Positions 51,404-60,710 are shown, counted from the stretch's first letter. The stretch: DNA of 64,000 nt from an uncultured Clostridia bacterium (GCA_947631195.1 CANRKK010000006.1:1-64000); one strand, 5' to 3'. Numbers and translations are program-made. Notes: generated by a model not told the origin, from the sequence alone.

Positions 51404-52132
51404 ATGCCGATAGTTACGGCCATTCTTGTGGCGGCCTTTCTGTTCATCACGGGCAGCATGCTCGGCTGGGTTACCGAAGTGCTGTTCCGCCGCATCTTCA
51501 CCGCAAAAAAATGGATCAACCCGGGCTTTTTGACGGGTCCCTACCTGCCGCTGTACGGCTTCGGGATAGTGGGATTGTTCGCCATTTCCTTTTTGCCCAT
51601 ATACACGGGCTACGCGTGGCTGGACGCTATAATCATAATTTTGATAATGGGCGTCGTTATGACGCTTATCGAATATCTTGCGGGGCTGATCTTCATCAAG
51701 GGCATGAAGATAAAGCTGTGGGACTATTCCAACCGTTGGGGCAACATACAGGGCATAATCTGCCCGCTGTTTTCTCTGTTTTGGCTGTTGATAGGCGCGT
51801 TCTACTATTTTGTGGTCCGCCTGTACGTAATCGACGCCGTGATATGGTTTGTGGAGCACATAGAATTTTCGTTCATAGTGGGGCTGTTCCTCGGCGTATT
51901 TTTGGTGGACCTCGGCCATTCGCTCAACATCTCGGCAAAGATCCGTAGCTTCGCAAAGGAGCACGACATTGTGGTGCACTTTGAAAAATTGAAGGAGACG
52001 GTAAAGGATAAGGTGGAGCAGCTGGACAAAAAGAGGGCGAGCTTCGTGTTCCCCTTCAAATCCAACCGCAATTTAAACGAAAATCTTGCAAGTTACAAGG
52101 AAGAAAATTATCCGGAAAAACCGGCAAAATAA
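51404..52132 (+). CDS. Membrane protein of the 'putative ABC transporter permease' family (PF06541-like)
   Basis: The 242-residue product has six likely membrane helices and a charged cytoplasmic tail with a coiled-coil stretch. GWVTEVLFRR, NPGFLTGPYLPLYGFG, EYLAG and WDYSNRWGNIQGIICP are family motifs. Despite the name, the transport role is unproven. It has a strong binding site (ggagg) and precedes the fused ABC exporter by 32 bases. Confidence 0.85.
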   Translation: MPIVTAILVAAFLFITGSMLGWVTEVLFRRIFTAKKWINPGFLTGPYLPLYGFGIVGLFAISFLPIYTGYAWLDAIIIILIMGVVMTLIEYLAGLIFIKGMKIKLWDYSNRWGNIQGIICPLFSLFWLLIGAFYYFVVRLYVIDAVIWFVEHIEFSFIVGLFLGVFLVDLGHSLNISAKIRSFAKEHDIVVHFEKLKETVKDKVEQLDKKRASFVFPFKSNRNLNENLASYKEENYPEKPAK

Positions 52133-52164
52133 AAGCCGCAACCTGCTTGCGGCGGGAGGCATAG

Positions 52165-54972
52165 ATGCTTGAACTCTATAATATAACAAAGGACTACCCC
52201 GTTGCGGGGGGAGTTGTGCACGCCCTGCGCGGCGTTTCGATTCAGTTCCGCAAAAACGAATTCGTGTCCATACTCGGCGCGTCGGGCTGCGGAAAGACCA
52301 CTCTCCTAAACATAATAGGCGGGCTGGACAAATACACTTCGGGCGACCTTTTAATACAGGGCGTGTCCACAAAAAAATACGGCGACAGGGATTGGGATAC
52401 CTACCGCAACCACTCTATAGGCTTCATTTTCCAAAGCTATCACCTCATTCCCCACCAAACCATTCTGCAAAACGTGGAGCTTGCGCTGACGATATCGGGC
52501 GTAGACAAGGAGGAGAGGCGCCAAAGAGCTATAGCCGCCCTTGAAAAAGTGGGTCTGGCCGACAAGCTCAAAAACCGCCCCAACCAGCTTTCGGGCGGGC
52601 AGGCGCAGAGGGTTGCCATAGCCCGCGCGCTCATAAACGACCCCGAAATAGTGCTCGCAGACGAGCCCACGGGCGCGCTCGACTCAAAGACGAGCGTGCA
52701 GATAATGGAGCTTTTAAAGGAGATTTCCAAAGACAGGCTCGTGATTGTGGTCACCCACAATCCCGAACTTGCCGAAAAGTATTCAACCCGCATAATCCGT
52801 CTTTTGGACGGCGAAGTGACCGACGACAGCAACCCCTATTCTGCGCAGGTTACGCCCGCAACGGGGGCCGAAGAGGGCGGCGCGGAGCAAGAGCCCCCCA
52901 AAAAATCCAAGGGCAAAAAGAAAAAAACTTCAATGTCCATGGGCATGGCGTTCATGCTGTCCCTGCGCAACCTGATGTCCAAGGGCAAGCGCACGGCTAT
53001 GGTCTCCTTTGCGGGCAGCATAGGAATTATCGGCGTTTCGATGGTGCTTGCAATCTCCGCAGGCGTGCAAAACTACATAGCCTATATGGAGGACGACATG
53101 CTCTCGGGCTATCCGCTCACCGTCACGGAGCAGGCGATAGACTTCACCTCGCTCATGGACGCGGCCCAAAACTCCGGCCAAAAGGTGGATATAACCAAGC
53201 TGAAGGATAAGGTGTACGTCGATTCCCTCCTCGAAACGCTGATGAACTTCGACGGCGCGATGACGACTAACGACATCACGGCGGAATACCGCGACTACGT
53301 TGCGGCGATGCCCGCCGAGTACTCCAACGCGGTACAGTTCGGCTACGACTTCGACATGTCCAACTATATATTTACCGATTTCAGGGTTTCCGACGGCGAC
53401 ATAGACCCCGCCATAGACACCAGCGGCAGATATTCCGTAACGGGCATACGCAGCATGTACACCAATATTTTGGGCGAGGTGGAGGACTACAAGCAGTATT
53501 CGCCGATGATATCCACGGTCACCTCCTTCCGCGAAATTCCAAACAACTATAACTATATTCTCTCCCAGTACGACATTCTCGCCTCCGACCTCGGCAAAAC
53601 CGAAAAGCTCACCCAAAGCGAGCTGCAGTCGATGTTTTGCGACAAGGAAAGCCTCATTATGGTGGTGGACGACAGCGAATTCTCCGATCTCAACTTCGGG
53701 CAGTTCGGCTATCTCACCGAGGAGGAGTTTTTGAATCTCGCGTTCAAGGCCGCGCAGGACGAGAGCTACGACGAGGGCATAATACACGACATTCTGGAAA
53801 ACGGCAAGGACTTCGGCTTCTTTATAGGCGACGACGCGCAGCAGTTCGCGTGGTATCCCGCAAACACGATATTCACCAAAAGAGCGGTCCCCATGCAAAT
53901 TCCTAACGGCGTCGGCAGCACTTTGAACTGGGAGTTCGACTATAATTCCAATGCGGAAAACTTCCCCGAGGAGGGCAAGGTGCCCTTAAAAGTGCGCGCC
54001 ATTCTGCAAAAAAAGAAGGGGATTTCCTACGGCTGTCTTTCTTCGGGGCTGTACTATACTAAGGCGCTCACCGAACACACCATACGGGACGGCATGAACA
54101 GCAACGTCGTCCAATATCTTAAGGACAACAACAAGGAAGCCCTCGACGTAGTGCTGTATCTCAACGACTTCACCTACTACGACAACGGCGAATATAAGCG
54201 CATGACCGCAAGCCTTTTAAGCCAAAAGGGCATATCCTATCTTACGAAGAGCGGCAGCATGATGTCAATGATGATGGGCGGCGCCGGCACGGACGGCAAC
54301 CCGCTGGAAGTCACGCTCAACATGCTCGCGGGCAGCGATTTGCCCACTTCCTTCAACATCTATCCCCTCGACTTCGACACCAAGGATCTGGTAACCGACT
54401 ATCTCGACGCATGGAACAACGCCTGCAAGGAGGACGGCACGGGCGTTCTCACCTACGTAAACGCGGCGGGCGAGGAGGTAACCGTTTCAAACCTCGGCGA
54501 AGCGCAAAAAATAACCTATTCTGACACGGTCGGGCTGATAATTTTCATGGTCAACACTATGATACAGATTATAACCATAGCCCTCGTAGCGTTCACCGCT
54601 CTCTCGCTCGTCGTGTCGACGGTAATGGTGGGCATAATAACCTACGTGTCCGTCGTCGAGCGCGTAAAGGAAATAGGCATACTCCGCGCGGTCGGCGCAA
54701 GGAAAAAGGACATCAAGCGGCTGTTCAACGCCGAAACGTTTATAATAGGGCTGGCGGCGGGTCTGGTCGGCATAGGCGTCACCTATCTTTTGTCGCTCGT
54801 GCTCAACCTGATTCTCGGATCGTTGTTCGGAGTGCCCAACATAGCCGCGCTCCCGTTCTGGCAGGCGCTCGTCATGATAGGCGTAAGCGTCGTGCTTACG
54901 TTGATATCGGGGCTTATACCTGCGTCGGCGGCGGCGAAGAAGGATCCCGTCGTTGCCCTCCGCACAGAGTAA
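52165..54972 (+). CDS. Fused ABC exporter: ATPase plus FtsX/MacB-type permease
   Basis: The 935-residue product joins an ATPase (1-225; Walker A GASGCGKT at 38-45, signature LSGGQAQRV, Walker [12 protein letters not shown]) by a Lys-rich linker to a MacB-type permease. One membrane helix (about 275-300) is followed by an outside domain of nearly 480 residues and three C-terminal helices ending in the family tip [11 protein letters not shown]. Such proteins export peptides, lipoproteins or antimicrobials, or act as mechanotransmitters. The very large outside domain suggests a specific partner. No two-component system is nearby. Confidence 0.9.
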   Translation: MLELYNITKDYPVAGGVVHALRGVSIQFRKNEFVSILGASGCGKTTLLNIIGGLDKYTSGDLLIQGVSTKKYGDRDWDTYRNHSIGFIFQSYHLIPHQTILQNVELALTISGVDKEERRQRAIAALEKVGLADKLKNRPNQLSGGQAQRVAIARALINDPEIVLADEPTGALDSKTSVQIMELLKEISKDRLVIVVTHNPELAEKYSTRIIRLLDGEVTDDSNPYSAQVTPATGAEEGGAEQEPPKKSKGKKKKTSMSMGMAFMLSLRNLMSKGKRTAMVSFAGSIGIIGVSMVLAISAGVQNYIAYMEDDMLSGYPLTVTEQAIDFTSLMDAAQNSGQKVDITKLKDKVYVDSLLETLMNFDGAMTTNDITAEYRDYVAAMPAEYSNAVQFGYDFDMSNYIFTDFRVSDGDIDPAIDTSGRYSVTGIRSMYTNILGEVEDYKQYSPMISTVTSFREIPNNYNYILSQYDILASDLGKTEKLTQSELQSMFCDKESLIMVVDDSEFSDLNFGQFGYLTEEEFLNLAFKAAQDESYDEGIIHDILENGKDFGFFIGDDAQQFAWYPANTIFTKRAVPMQIPNGVGSTLNWEFDYNSNAENFPEEGKVPLKVRAILQKKKGISYGCLSSGLYYTKALTEHTIRDGMNSNVVQYLKDNNKEALDVVLYLNDFTYYDNGEYKRMTASLLSQKGISYLTKSGSMMSMMMGGAGTDGNPLEVTLNMLAGSDLPTSFNIYPLDFDTKDLVTDYLDAWNNACKEDGTGVLTYVNAAGEEVTVSNLGEAQKITYSDTVGLIIFMVNTMIQIITIALVAFTALSLVVSTVMVGIITYVSVVERVKEIGILRAVGARKKDIKRLFNAETFIIGLAAGLVGIGVTYLLSLVLNLILGSLFGVPNIAALPFWQALVMIGVSVVLTLISGLIPASAAAKKDPVVALRTE

Positions 54973-54973
54973 A

Positions 54974-55107
54974 AGCTCCCGCCAACGGGTGATAAACTTC
55001 GCAATACTGTGTTGCGCTCCGTTTGCCTGCGGGTCACGTACGTCTGTGTACGCTCCCCTTGTCAATGCTCGCGCTCCTTGTCTTGCTCGTTTCTGACCCG
55101 TTGCAAT
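54974..55107. repeat. Structured repeat, family D, copy 6
   Basis: Outer arms CAACGGGT (54983-54990) and ACCCGTTG (55096-55103); inner hairpin CGTAC-gtctgt-GTACG. Confidence 0.8.
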
Positions 55108-55276
55108 GCAATCGCGGATATGCGTCGCATAACTTTGTTGCCTTTACGTTTTTGCTCGGTAAGGCTAACGCCTTCGGTACGACATTTACGTTTAAGTAAA
55201 CTCCTTCGGGTTTTCCTCGCGCAGCCTTGCATAACTCGCTTCTACCCGCCGCTAACTTTGTAATTTCAGCGCCCGC
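55108..55276. repeat. Structured repeat, family D, copy 7
   Basis: The inner hairpin is changed on both sides: TTTAC-gtttaa-GTAAA (55185-55200) replaces CGTAC...GTACG. The other inner hairpin is AAGGC-taac-GCCTT. Outer arms are weak (gcgg / ccgc). Confidence 0.75.
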
Positions 55277-55282
55277 CCCAAC

Positions 55283-55340
55283 CCCCTTGGCTCCCTTTAG
55301 TAAGGGGAGCTGTCACCGATAGGTGACTGAGGGGATTGTT
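55283..55340. repeat. Dispersed repeat, family E, copy 5
   Basis: Carries the GTCACC-gata-GGTGAC version of the hairpin, as in copy 2. Confidence 0.75.
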
Positions 55341-55397
55341 TCAAGTTTGAATTGTGCAATTGTTCGTCTACGGCCATCGCAATAAAGATACTCGGAT

Positions 55398-55490
55398 GCA
55401 ACGTCACGTTGCTTGGGCGGCCCGTGCGTTGCAGCCTCAACTTTCGTTAGCCATACATTCCGCTGAACGCTACAAAACCGTTTCAACCAG
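55398..55490. repeat. Family H palindrome plus family A copy 4
   Basis: GCAACGT-c-ACGTTGC (55398-55412), then the family A core with gctgaacgc for gctgagcgc. The aaaaatccc terminator arm is absent; a GC hairpin takes its place. Confidence 0.7.
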
Positions 55491-55572
55491 CAAGCGGGCG
55501 CGCCGTTCGGCGCGCCCGCAATTCTAAATAATTCCAACGCAACTTACTCCGTGATATTCCGCGCGAACGTCA

Positions 55573-55633
55573 CCCCCCTTGGCTCCCTTTAGTAAGGGGA
55601 GCTGTCGAGCAACGCGAGACTGAGGGGATTGTC
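55573..55633. repeat. Dispersed repeat, family E, copy 6
   Basis: Same version as copy 4 (GTCGAGcaacGCGAGAC). Confidence 0.75.
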
Positions 55634-55648
55634 AATTTTCACCCCACT

Positions 55649-55676
55649 AAAAAAGCGGACGGCAAAAGCCGTCCGC
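55649..55676 (-). terminator. Intrinsic terminator of the DeoR gene
   Basis: On the minus strand GCGGACGGC-tttt-GCCGTCCGC is followed by TTTTTT, 15 bases after the stop. Confidence 0.9.
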
Positions 55677-55691
55677 AATGTTTTGTCCTTT

Positions 55692-56450
55692 TTACATAAC
55701 CACGATGTTGTTTTCTTCAAAAATCTTTTTGTACTCTTTGGGGAAGTGGTCGTCGGTGATAAGCACGTCCACGTCCTCGATATGCGCAAACGTATAGGGA
55801 TTGATTTTGCCTATCTTGGAGCTGTCAAGCATCATATACACCTGTCTTGCCTTTTTGAACACGTTTTTCAAAAGGTCGCTCTCAATCTGGCTGTTGCACG
55901 AAAATCCCTGTTCGGGCGTAAACGCCGTGGCAGAAACTATTGCAATTTCAAAATTGGTCAAATCAAAATAATCCTTGGAGGCGGGGGAGGAGGTGGAAAG
56001 ATTGTCCTTCATAAGCTGCCCGCCCACAACGGTGATATTTATATTTTTCTTCTGCGCAAGCTCCATTGCAACGGCAATGCCGTTGGTAAACACGGTGCAC
56101 TTCAAATCGGGCATCTCCTTCGAAAGGTACATGGCCGTGGTGCCGCCGTCCAAAAATATGCAGGTGCCCTCGTCGATGAGCGCCGCCGCCTTCTGCGCTA
56201 TCACAATCTTTGCGTCGGTGTTCATCGTGGTTTTTTTGGTATATGCCTCGCCCGAAACTTTCTGCACTTCCTTGACGGACATTGCGCCGCCGCGGATCCT
56301 TATAATTCTGCCGTCCTCTTCCAACTGGAACAAATCGCGCCTCAGCGTCATCTGCGAAACGTTGGGGAAAACTTCCTCCAGCTGCTCCAACGTCATCTTG
56401 CCGCGCTTGTCGAGTATTTCTGCTATTTCCTCTATTCTTTCCCGCTTCAT
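55692..56450 (-). CDS. DeoR-family transcriptional regulator
   Basis: The 252-residue product has an N-terminal winged-helix domain (about 5-58; MTLEQLEEVFPNVSQMTLRRDLFQLEEDG is the DeoR recognition segment, with RIRGGA after it) and a C-terminal sugar-phosphate sensor domain (FLDGGTTAMYLSKEM, TNGIAVAMEL, VVGG). Such regulators usually control a sugar kinase operon, but none is adjacent; it stands alone with its own promoter and terminator. The start at 56450 follows ggggag. The pfkB gene at 43 kb is a possible target. Confidence 0.93.
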   Translation of the reverse strand: MKRERIEEIAEILDKRGKMTLEQLEEVFPNVSQMTLRRDLFQLEEDGRIIRIRGGAMSVKEVQKVSGEAYTKKTTMNTDAKIVIAQKAAALIDEGTCIFLDGGTTAMYLSKEMPDLKCTVFTNGIAVAMELAQKKNINITVVGGQLMKDNLSTSSPASKDYFDLTNFEIAIVSATAFTPEQGFSCNSQIESDLLKNVFKKARQVYMMLDSSKIGKINPYTFAHIEDVDVLITDDHFPKEYKKIFEENNIVVM

Positions 56451-56500
56451 AATCGATCTCCCCTTGTTAAAAACTAACACAAAAATTTATTTACGTAATT

Positions 56501-56529
56501 ATTGTAAACTTTTAACATATAAAAGTCAA
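56501..56529 (-). promoter_or_regulatory. Promoter of the DeoR gene
   Basis: On the minus strand TTGACT and TACAAT are 17 bases apart. Confidence 0.75.
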
Positions 56530-56629
56530 GAAAATGGAGGGGCTTTCGTACAAAAAATAAAAAGTTATGTGAAATTTTTACAACCTGTCAAAAATTGCTT
56601 ACAGCCTTGCAAAAAGGCCCTTAAATAAA

Positions 56630-56658
56630 TTGCATTTAAACCAAATATTATATATAAT
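56630..56658 (+). promoter_or_regulatory. Promoter of cysE-cysS
   Basis: TTGCAT and TATAAT with a 17-base spacer, 20 bases before the cysE ATG. I saw no T-box or SAM riboswitch between it and the divergent DeoR gene. Confidence 0.75.
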
Positions 56659-56678
56659 ATAGTAACCGCAAACATATT

Positions 56679-57353
56679 ATGTTTTTCAAAAGACTCCGCA
56701 AGGATATAGCGGCGGCAAAGGCCAACGATCCCGCCGCCCGTTCCAAATTCGAAATATGGCTTACATATCCGGGCGTTCACGCGCTCTCGTGGCACCGTTT
56801 TGCCTCGAGGCTCTATAAAATGCATTTGAAGCTCCTTGCGCGAATGGTCAGCCAATGGGCGAGGTTCCGCACGGGGATAGAGATACACCCCGCCGCCAAA
56901 ATCGCCTCGGGCGTATTCATAGACCACGGCGCGGGAGTAGTGATAGGCGAAACGGCGGAAGTGGGCGAGGGCACCGTATTGTATCAGGGCTGCACTTTGG
57001 GCGGCACGGGCAAGGAGAGCGGCAAGCGCCACCCCACGGTTGGCAAAAACTGCGTGATTTCCGCGGGCGCCAAGGTGCTCGGCAACATAACGGTGGGCGA
57101 CTTTGCCAAGATAGGCGCGGGCGCGGTTGTGCTTAAGGACGTTCCCCCGCGCGCCACCGTAGTGGGCGTGCCCGCAAGGATAGTAAAAATAGACGGCGTC
57201 CGCACCGAGTCCGACCTCGAACAGGACAAGAGCGACCCCGTACTCAGGGAACTCTGCGCCCTGCGGGAGCGCACGTTCGCGCTTGAAGAAAAGTTAAACG
57301 GGCTTTTAAACGGGCCCGCCGAAATAAAAGAGGACAAAAATGAGAATATATAA
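56679..57353 (+). CDS. cysE: Serine O-acetyltransferase
   Basis: CysE makes O-acetylserine, the first step of cysteine synthesis. The 224-residue product has the helical N-terminal region (YPGVHALSWHRFASRLY) and a left-handed beta helix of hexapeptide repeats. IDHGAGVVIGETAEVG and TLGGTGKESGKRHPTVG hold the catalytic His and Asp. The C-terminus has a coiled-coil and acidic tail. No ribosome binding site is obvious. It overlaps cysS by 14 bases; this pair is common in Firmicutes and links cysteine making to its use. Confidence 0.96.
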   Translation: MFFKRLRKDIAAAKANDPAARSKFEIWLTYPGVHALSWHRFASRLYKMHLKLLARMVSQWARFRTGIEIHPAAKIASGVFIDHGAGVVIGETAEVGEGTVLYQGCTLGGTGKESGKRHPTVGKNCVISAGAKVLGNITVGDFAKIGAGAVVLKDVPPRATVVGVPARIVKIDGVRTESDLEQDKSDPVLRELCALRERTFALEEKLNGLLNGPAEIKEDKNENI

Positions 57354-58731
57354 TTCCCTCACCCGCCGCAAGGAGACGTTTGAGCCGTTGGAGGCGGGCA
57401 AAGTAAAGATGTACGCCTGCGGGATAACGGTCTCGGGCGAGGCCCACGTGGGGCACGGATATCAGGCGCTCATCTACGACATAATGCGCAAGTTTTTGCA
57501 AAAGCAGGGCTATGTAGTGACCTATGCGCGCAACTACACCGACGTGGACGACAAAATTATCGCCAAGAGCCGTGAAACAGGTATTCCCGCCGACAAGTAC
57601 GCCGCGATGATGATCGAAAAGATCAACTCGATTATGGCGGAGATGGACATCGACGACCCCACCGTATGGCTCAAAGCCACCGAAAATATCGGCAACATAA
57701 TAACCTTTATCCAAAAGCTCATCGAAAAAGGACATGCCTACGCCGCGGACAACGGCGACGTGTATTTTTCGGTGGAGAGCTTCAAACGCTACGGGTGTCT
57801 CTCCAACCGCTCGGTTGAGGATATGCTCGACGGCGTGCGCGTCGAAAACGACGAGAGCAAGCGTTCCCCCGCCGACTTCGCGCTGTGGAAGGCGGCCAAG
57901 GAGGGCGAAATTTGCTGGGATTCGCCGTGGGGCAAGGGCAGGCCGGGCTGGCACATCGAGTGCTCGGCGATGAACATGGCGGCGTTCGGCGACCAGATAG
58001 ATATCCACGGCGGAGGCAGGGATTTGGTTTTCCCCCACCACGAAAACGAGATAGCCCAGACGGAGAGCCTCACGGGCAAGCAGTTCGCAAAGTACTGGAC
58101 GCACAACGGGCTAATAAAAGTCAACGGGCAAAAGATGTCCAAGAGCCTCGGCAACTCTCTCCTTTTGGAGGATTTGCTCAAAAAATACACCAACGAGGCG
58201 ATAAAGTTCGCCCTGTTGCAGAACAACTACCGCAACGACATAAACATAACCGACGACCTCTTCCCCGAAGCCGAAAAGCACTTGACGGAATTTTATAAAA
58301 TTATAAAAGAGGTGGAGGAGAAGTTCGGCAAGGAGGGCGCAAACCCCGCGATAGACAAAAAGTTCGACGAGGACATGTCCGAGGATTTCAACACCGCCCT
58401 CGCCCTGTCGGAGCTGTACCCGCTGTTCAGGGAAATTTCCCGCAAGCTGGCGGCGGGCGACCCCTCGTGCGCGGCCGACGTCGCGCAGGTGCGCAGGACC
58501 TATTCCCTTCTTGGGATCTTCAAAAAGGAGGCGGCGGCGTATCTTTCCGAAGTTGCGGCAAAGTCCCCCGCGGAGGATATCCCGCAAAACGTAAAGGAGC
58601 TGGCCGAAAAGCGCTGGCAGGCAAAAAAGGCGCGGGACTGGGCTGCGGCCGACGGGCTGCGCGCCCAAATCGATTCCCTCGGCTACGTCGTCAAGGACGG
58701 CAAAGAAAGTTACGAAATAATAAAAAAATAA
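57340..58731 (+). CDS. cysS: Cysteine--tRNA ligase
   Basis: The 463-residue class I synthetase is the normal length. The zinc Cys lies in YACGITV, the HIGH motif is HVGHG, WHIECSAM and FPHHENEIAQ supply further zinc ligands, and the second motif is KMSKSLGN. Its start lies within the last 14 bases of cysE. Confidence 0.97.
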   Translation: MRIYNSLTRRKETFEPLEAGKVKMYACGITVSGEAHVGHGYQALIYDIMRKFLQKQGYVVTYARNYTDVDDKIIAKSRETGIPADKYAAMMIEKINSIMAEMDIDDPTVWLKATENIGNIITFIQKLIEKGHAYAADNGDVYFSVESFKRYGCLSNRSVEDMLDGVRVENDESKRSPADFALWKAAKEGEICWDSPWGKGRPGWHIECSAMNMAAFGDQIDIHGGGRDLVFPHHENEIAQTESLTGKQFAKYWTHNGLIKVNGQKMSKSLGNSLLLEDLLKKYTNEAIKFALLQNNYRNDINITDDLFPEAEKHLTEFYKIIKEVEEKFGKEGANPAIDKKFDEDMSEDFNTALALSELYPLFREISRKLAAGDPSCAADVAQVRRTYSLLGIFKKEAAAYLSEVAAKSPAEDIPQNVKELAEKRWQAKKARDWAAADGLRAQIDSLGYVVKDGKESYEIIKK

Positions 58732-58750
58732 TCATAAAAAAGGTAGATAT

Positions 58751-60553
58751 ATGAAGTTCACAAGCGAAACGTTGAGAGAGACCTATCTCAAATTTTTCCA
58801 AAGCAAGGGGCACGCAATAATCCCCTCGGCTTCGCTCATTCCCGAAAACGACCCCACCGTGCTGTTCACTACGGCGGGCATGCATCCTCTGGTGCCCTAT
58901 CTTTTGGGCGAAAAGCACCCCGCAGGCAACAGGCTCACCGACGTGCAGAAGTGCGTGCGCACGGGCGATATCGACGAGGTGGGCGATTCTTCGCACTGCA
59001 CGTTCTTCGAGATGCTCGGCAACTGGTCGCTGGGCGACTATTTCAAGGAGGAGATGATCCCGTGGTCGTTCGAGTTTTTAACTTCCCCCGAATATTTGGG
59101 AATCCCCGTCGAGGACATAGCCGTCACCTGTTTTGCGGGCGATGACGACTGCCCCCGCGACGAGGAGAGCGCGGCCCTTTGGGAGAAGTGCGGCATAAAG
59201 AAAAACCATATCTTCTTTTTACCCAAATCGGGCAACTGGTGGGGCCCCGCGGGCACGACCGGTCCCTGCGGTCCAGACACAGAAATGCACATAATCCGCA
59301 ACCACGCGGAGGCGGACAAGCTCGGCCCCTACGACTTCGACAAGGCCCCCGCGGGCACCTTCCTCGAAGTGTGGAACGACGTGTTCATGCAGTACAACAA
59401 GAACGCCGACGGCAAGTACGAGCCGTTGAAGCAGAAAAACGTCGATACAGGTATGGGTTTGGAGCGCACCCTCTGCATTTTGGGCGGCAAGGAGAGCGTT
59501 TACGAAACGGACGTGTTTGAGGAGGCCATAGCAAAGATAGAGGAGCTCACGGGCAAAAAATACGGCGAGGGCGGAGAGGTAACCCGCGCGTTCCGCGTAA
59601 TTCTGGACCACGTCCGCACCGCAACCTTTATGCTCGGCGATCCCAAGGGAGTAGTTCCCTCCAACACTGACCAGGGTTATATTTTAAGGAGAATCATCCG
59701 CCGCGCCGTCCGCTTCGGCAGAAACATAGGCCTGCCGCAGGGCAGTTTAAAGCAGGTTTCCTATACCATAATAAATAAATATAAGGACGTGTATCCCGAA
59801 CTTGACGCCAACAAGGCCAAGATAGAGGAAGAGCTCGAAAAGGAGGAACTCAAATTCTCCAAGACCCTCCAGCAGGGCATACGGGAGTTCGAAAAGGTCG
59901 CCGCAAACCTTCCCGCTGGGGGAATTATCGACGGCGTAACCGCATTCCATCTGTACGACACCTACGGCTTCCCCGTGGAGATAACGGGCGAAATGGCGCG
60001 GGAACTCGGCCTCGGAGTGGACGCGGAGGGCTATAACGCCGCCTTTGCGGAGCATCAGGAAAAGAGCCGCGCGGGCAGCGAGCAAAAGTTTGCCTGCGGC
60101 CTTGCCGACCACAAGGAGGAGACAACCAAACTTCACACAGCAACCCACCTGCTGCACGCCGCCTTAAAGATAGTTTGCTCACCCGAAGTGGAGCAAAAGG
60201 GCAGCAACATAACCGAGGAGAGGCTCCGCTTCGACTTCAACTTCGCCCGCAAACTCACGCCCGAAGAAGTTGCCGAGGTGGAGAGGCTCGTAAACGAACA
60301 GATATCCAAAAACGTTCCCGTAGTGATGAAGGAGATGAGCTTGGAGGAGGCCAAAAAGGAGGGCTTCACCGGGCTTTTCGAAAGCAAGTACGGCGAGCGC
60401 GTAAAAACGTACACGATAGGCGATTTTTCCAAGGAGATCTGCGGCGGCCCCCACGCGGCGACGACGGGCGAGCTGGGCAAATTCAAAATAGTCAAGCAGG
60501 AAAACGTTTCGGCTGGCATAAAAAGAATCAAGGCCGTGCTCGTAAGCGAATAA
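58751..60553 (+). CDS. alaS: Alanine--tRNA ligase, compact form
   Basis: It charges tRNA-Ala and tmRNA with alanine. The catalytic domain is complete (motif 2 region TFFEMLGNWSLGDYFK, motif 3 region DTGMGLERTL), as are the tRNA-recognition helices. The editing centre keeps HTATH and CGGPH (usual CGGTH). At 600 residues it is about 270 shorter than typical enzymes. Two parts are missing: the beta-barrel segment with TPFYAE-GGQ before HTATH, and the whole C-Ala domain after the editing site. The frame ends in a clean stop with no remnant downstream, so it looks natural. The MHPLVPYLLGE and RTGDIDEVGD segments resemble AlaRS of Patescibacteria as I remember them. Confidence 0.93.
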   Translation: MKFTSETLRETYLKFFQSKGHAIIPSASLIPENDPTVLFTTAGMHPLVPYLLGEKHPAGNRLTDVQKCVRTGDIDEVGDSSHCTFFEMLGNWSLGDYFKEEMIPWSFEFLTSPEYLGIPVEDIAVTCFAGDDDCPRDEESAALWEKCGIKKNHIFFLPKSGNWWGPAGTTGPCGPDTEMHIIRNHAEADKLGPYDFDKAPAGTFLEVWNDVFMQYNKNADGKYEPLKQKNVDTGMGLERTLCILGGKESVYETDVFEEAIAKIEELTGKKYGEGGEVTRAFRVILDHVRTATFMLGDPKGVVPSNTDQGYILRRIIRRAVRFGRNIGLPQGSLKQVSYTIINKYKDVYPELDANKAKIEEELEKEELKFSKTLQQGIREFEKVAANLPAGGIIDGVTAFHLYDTYGFPVEITGEMARELGLGVDAEGYNAAFAEHQEKSRAGSEQKFACGLADHKEETTKLHTATHLLHAALKIVCSPEVEQKGSNITEERLRFDFNFARKLTPEEVAEVERLVNEQISKNVPVVMKEMSLEEAKKEGFTGLFESKYGERVKTYTIGDFSKEICGGPHAATTGELGKFKIVKQENVSAGIKRIKAVLVSE

Positions 60554-60681
60554 TTTTTGACGGAAATGCCCATTAATTTGCTTAAAAAGCGCCAAAATCG
60601 GCGCAAAAACACACCTGTGGCGCGATAGATAAAATTAATTCAAAATTTATAAAAAACTTTTTAAACGCAACTCAAAACAGC

Positions 60682-60710
60682 TTGACAGATATTTTATAAA
60701 ATAATAAAAT
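60682..60710 (+). promoter_or_regulatory. Promoter of rplM-rpsI
   Basis: TTGACA and TAAAAT with a 17-base spacer. Confidence 0.75.

Larger units (their letters stand above)
54973..55648. other. Intergenic repeats between the ABC exporter and the DeoR gene
   Basis: No gene is supported. Two family D copies lie back to back, then family E, a family H palindrome with family A copy 4, a strong GC hairpin (55494-55519, GCGGGCGCGCC-gttc-GGCGCGCCCGC), a segment cgcaattcta shared with 15.3 kb, and another family E copy. Confidence 0.75.

Noticed and set aside
56530-56678. T-box or riboswitch before cysE-cysS
   Set aside because: No T-box sequence (tggnacc type), specifier loop or terminator/antiterminator pair is visible.
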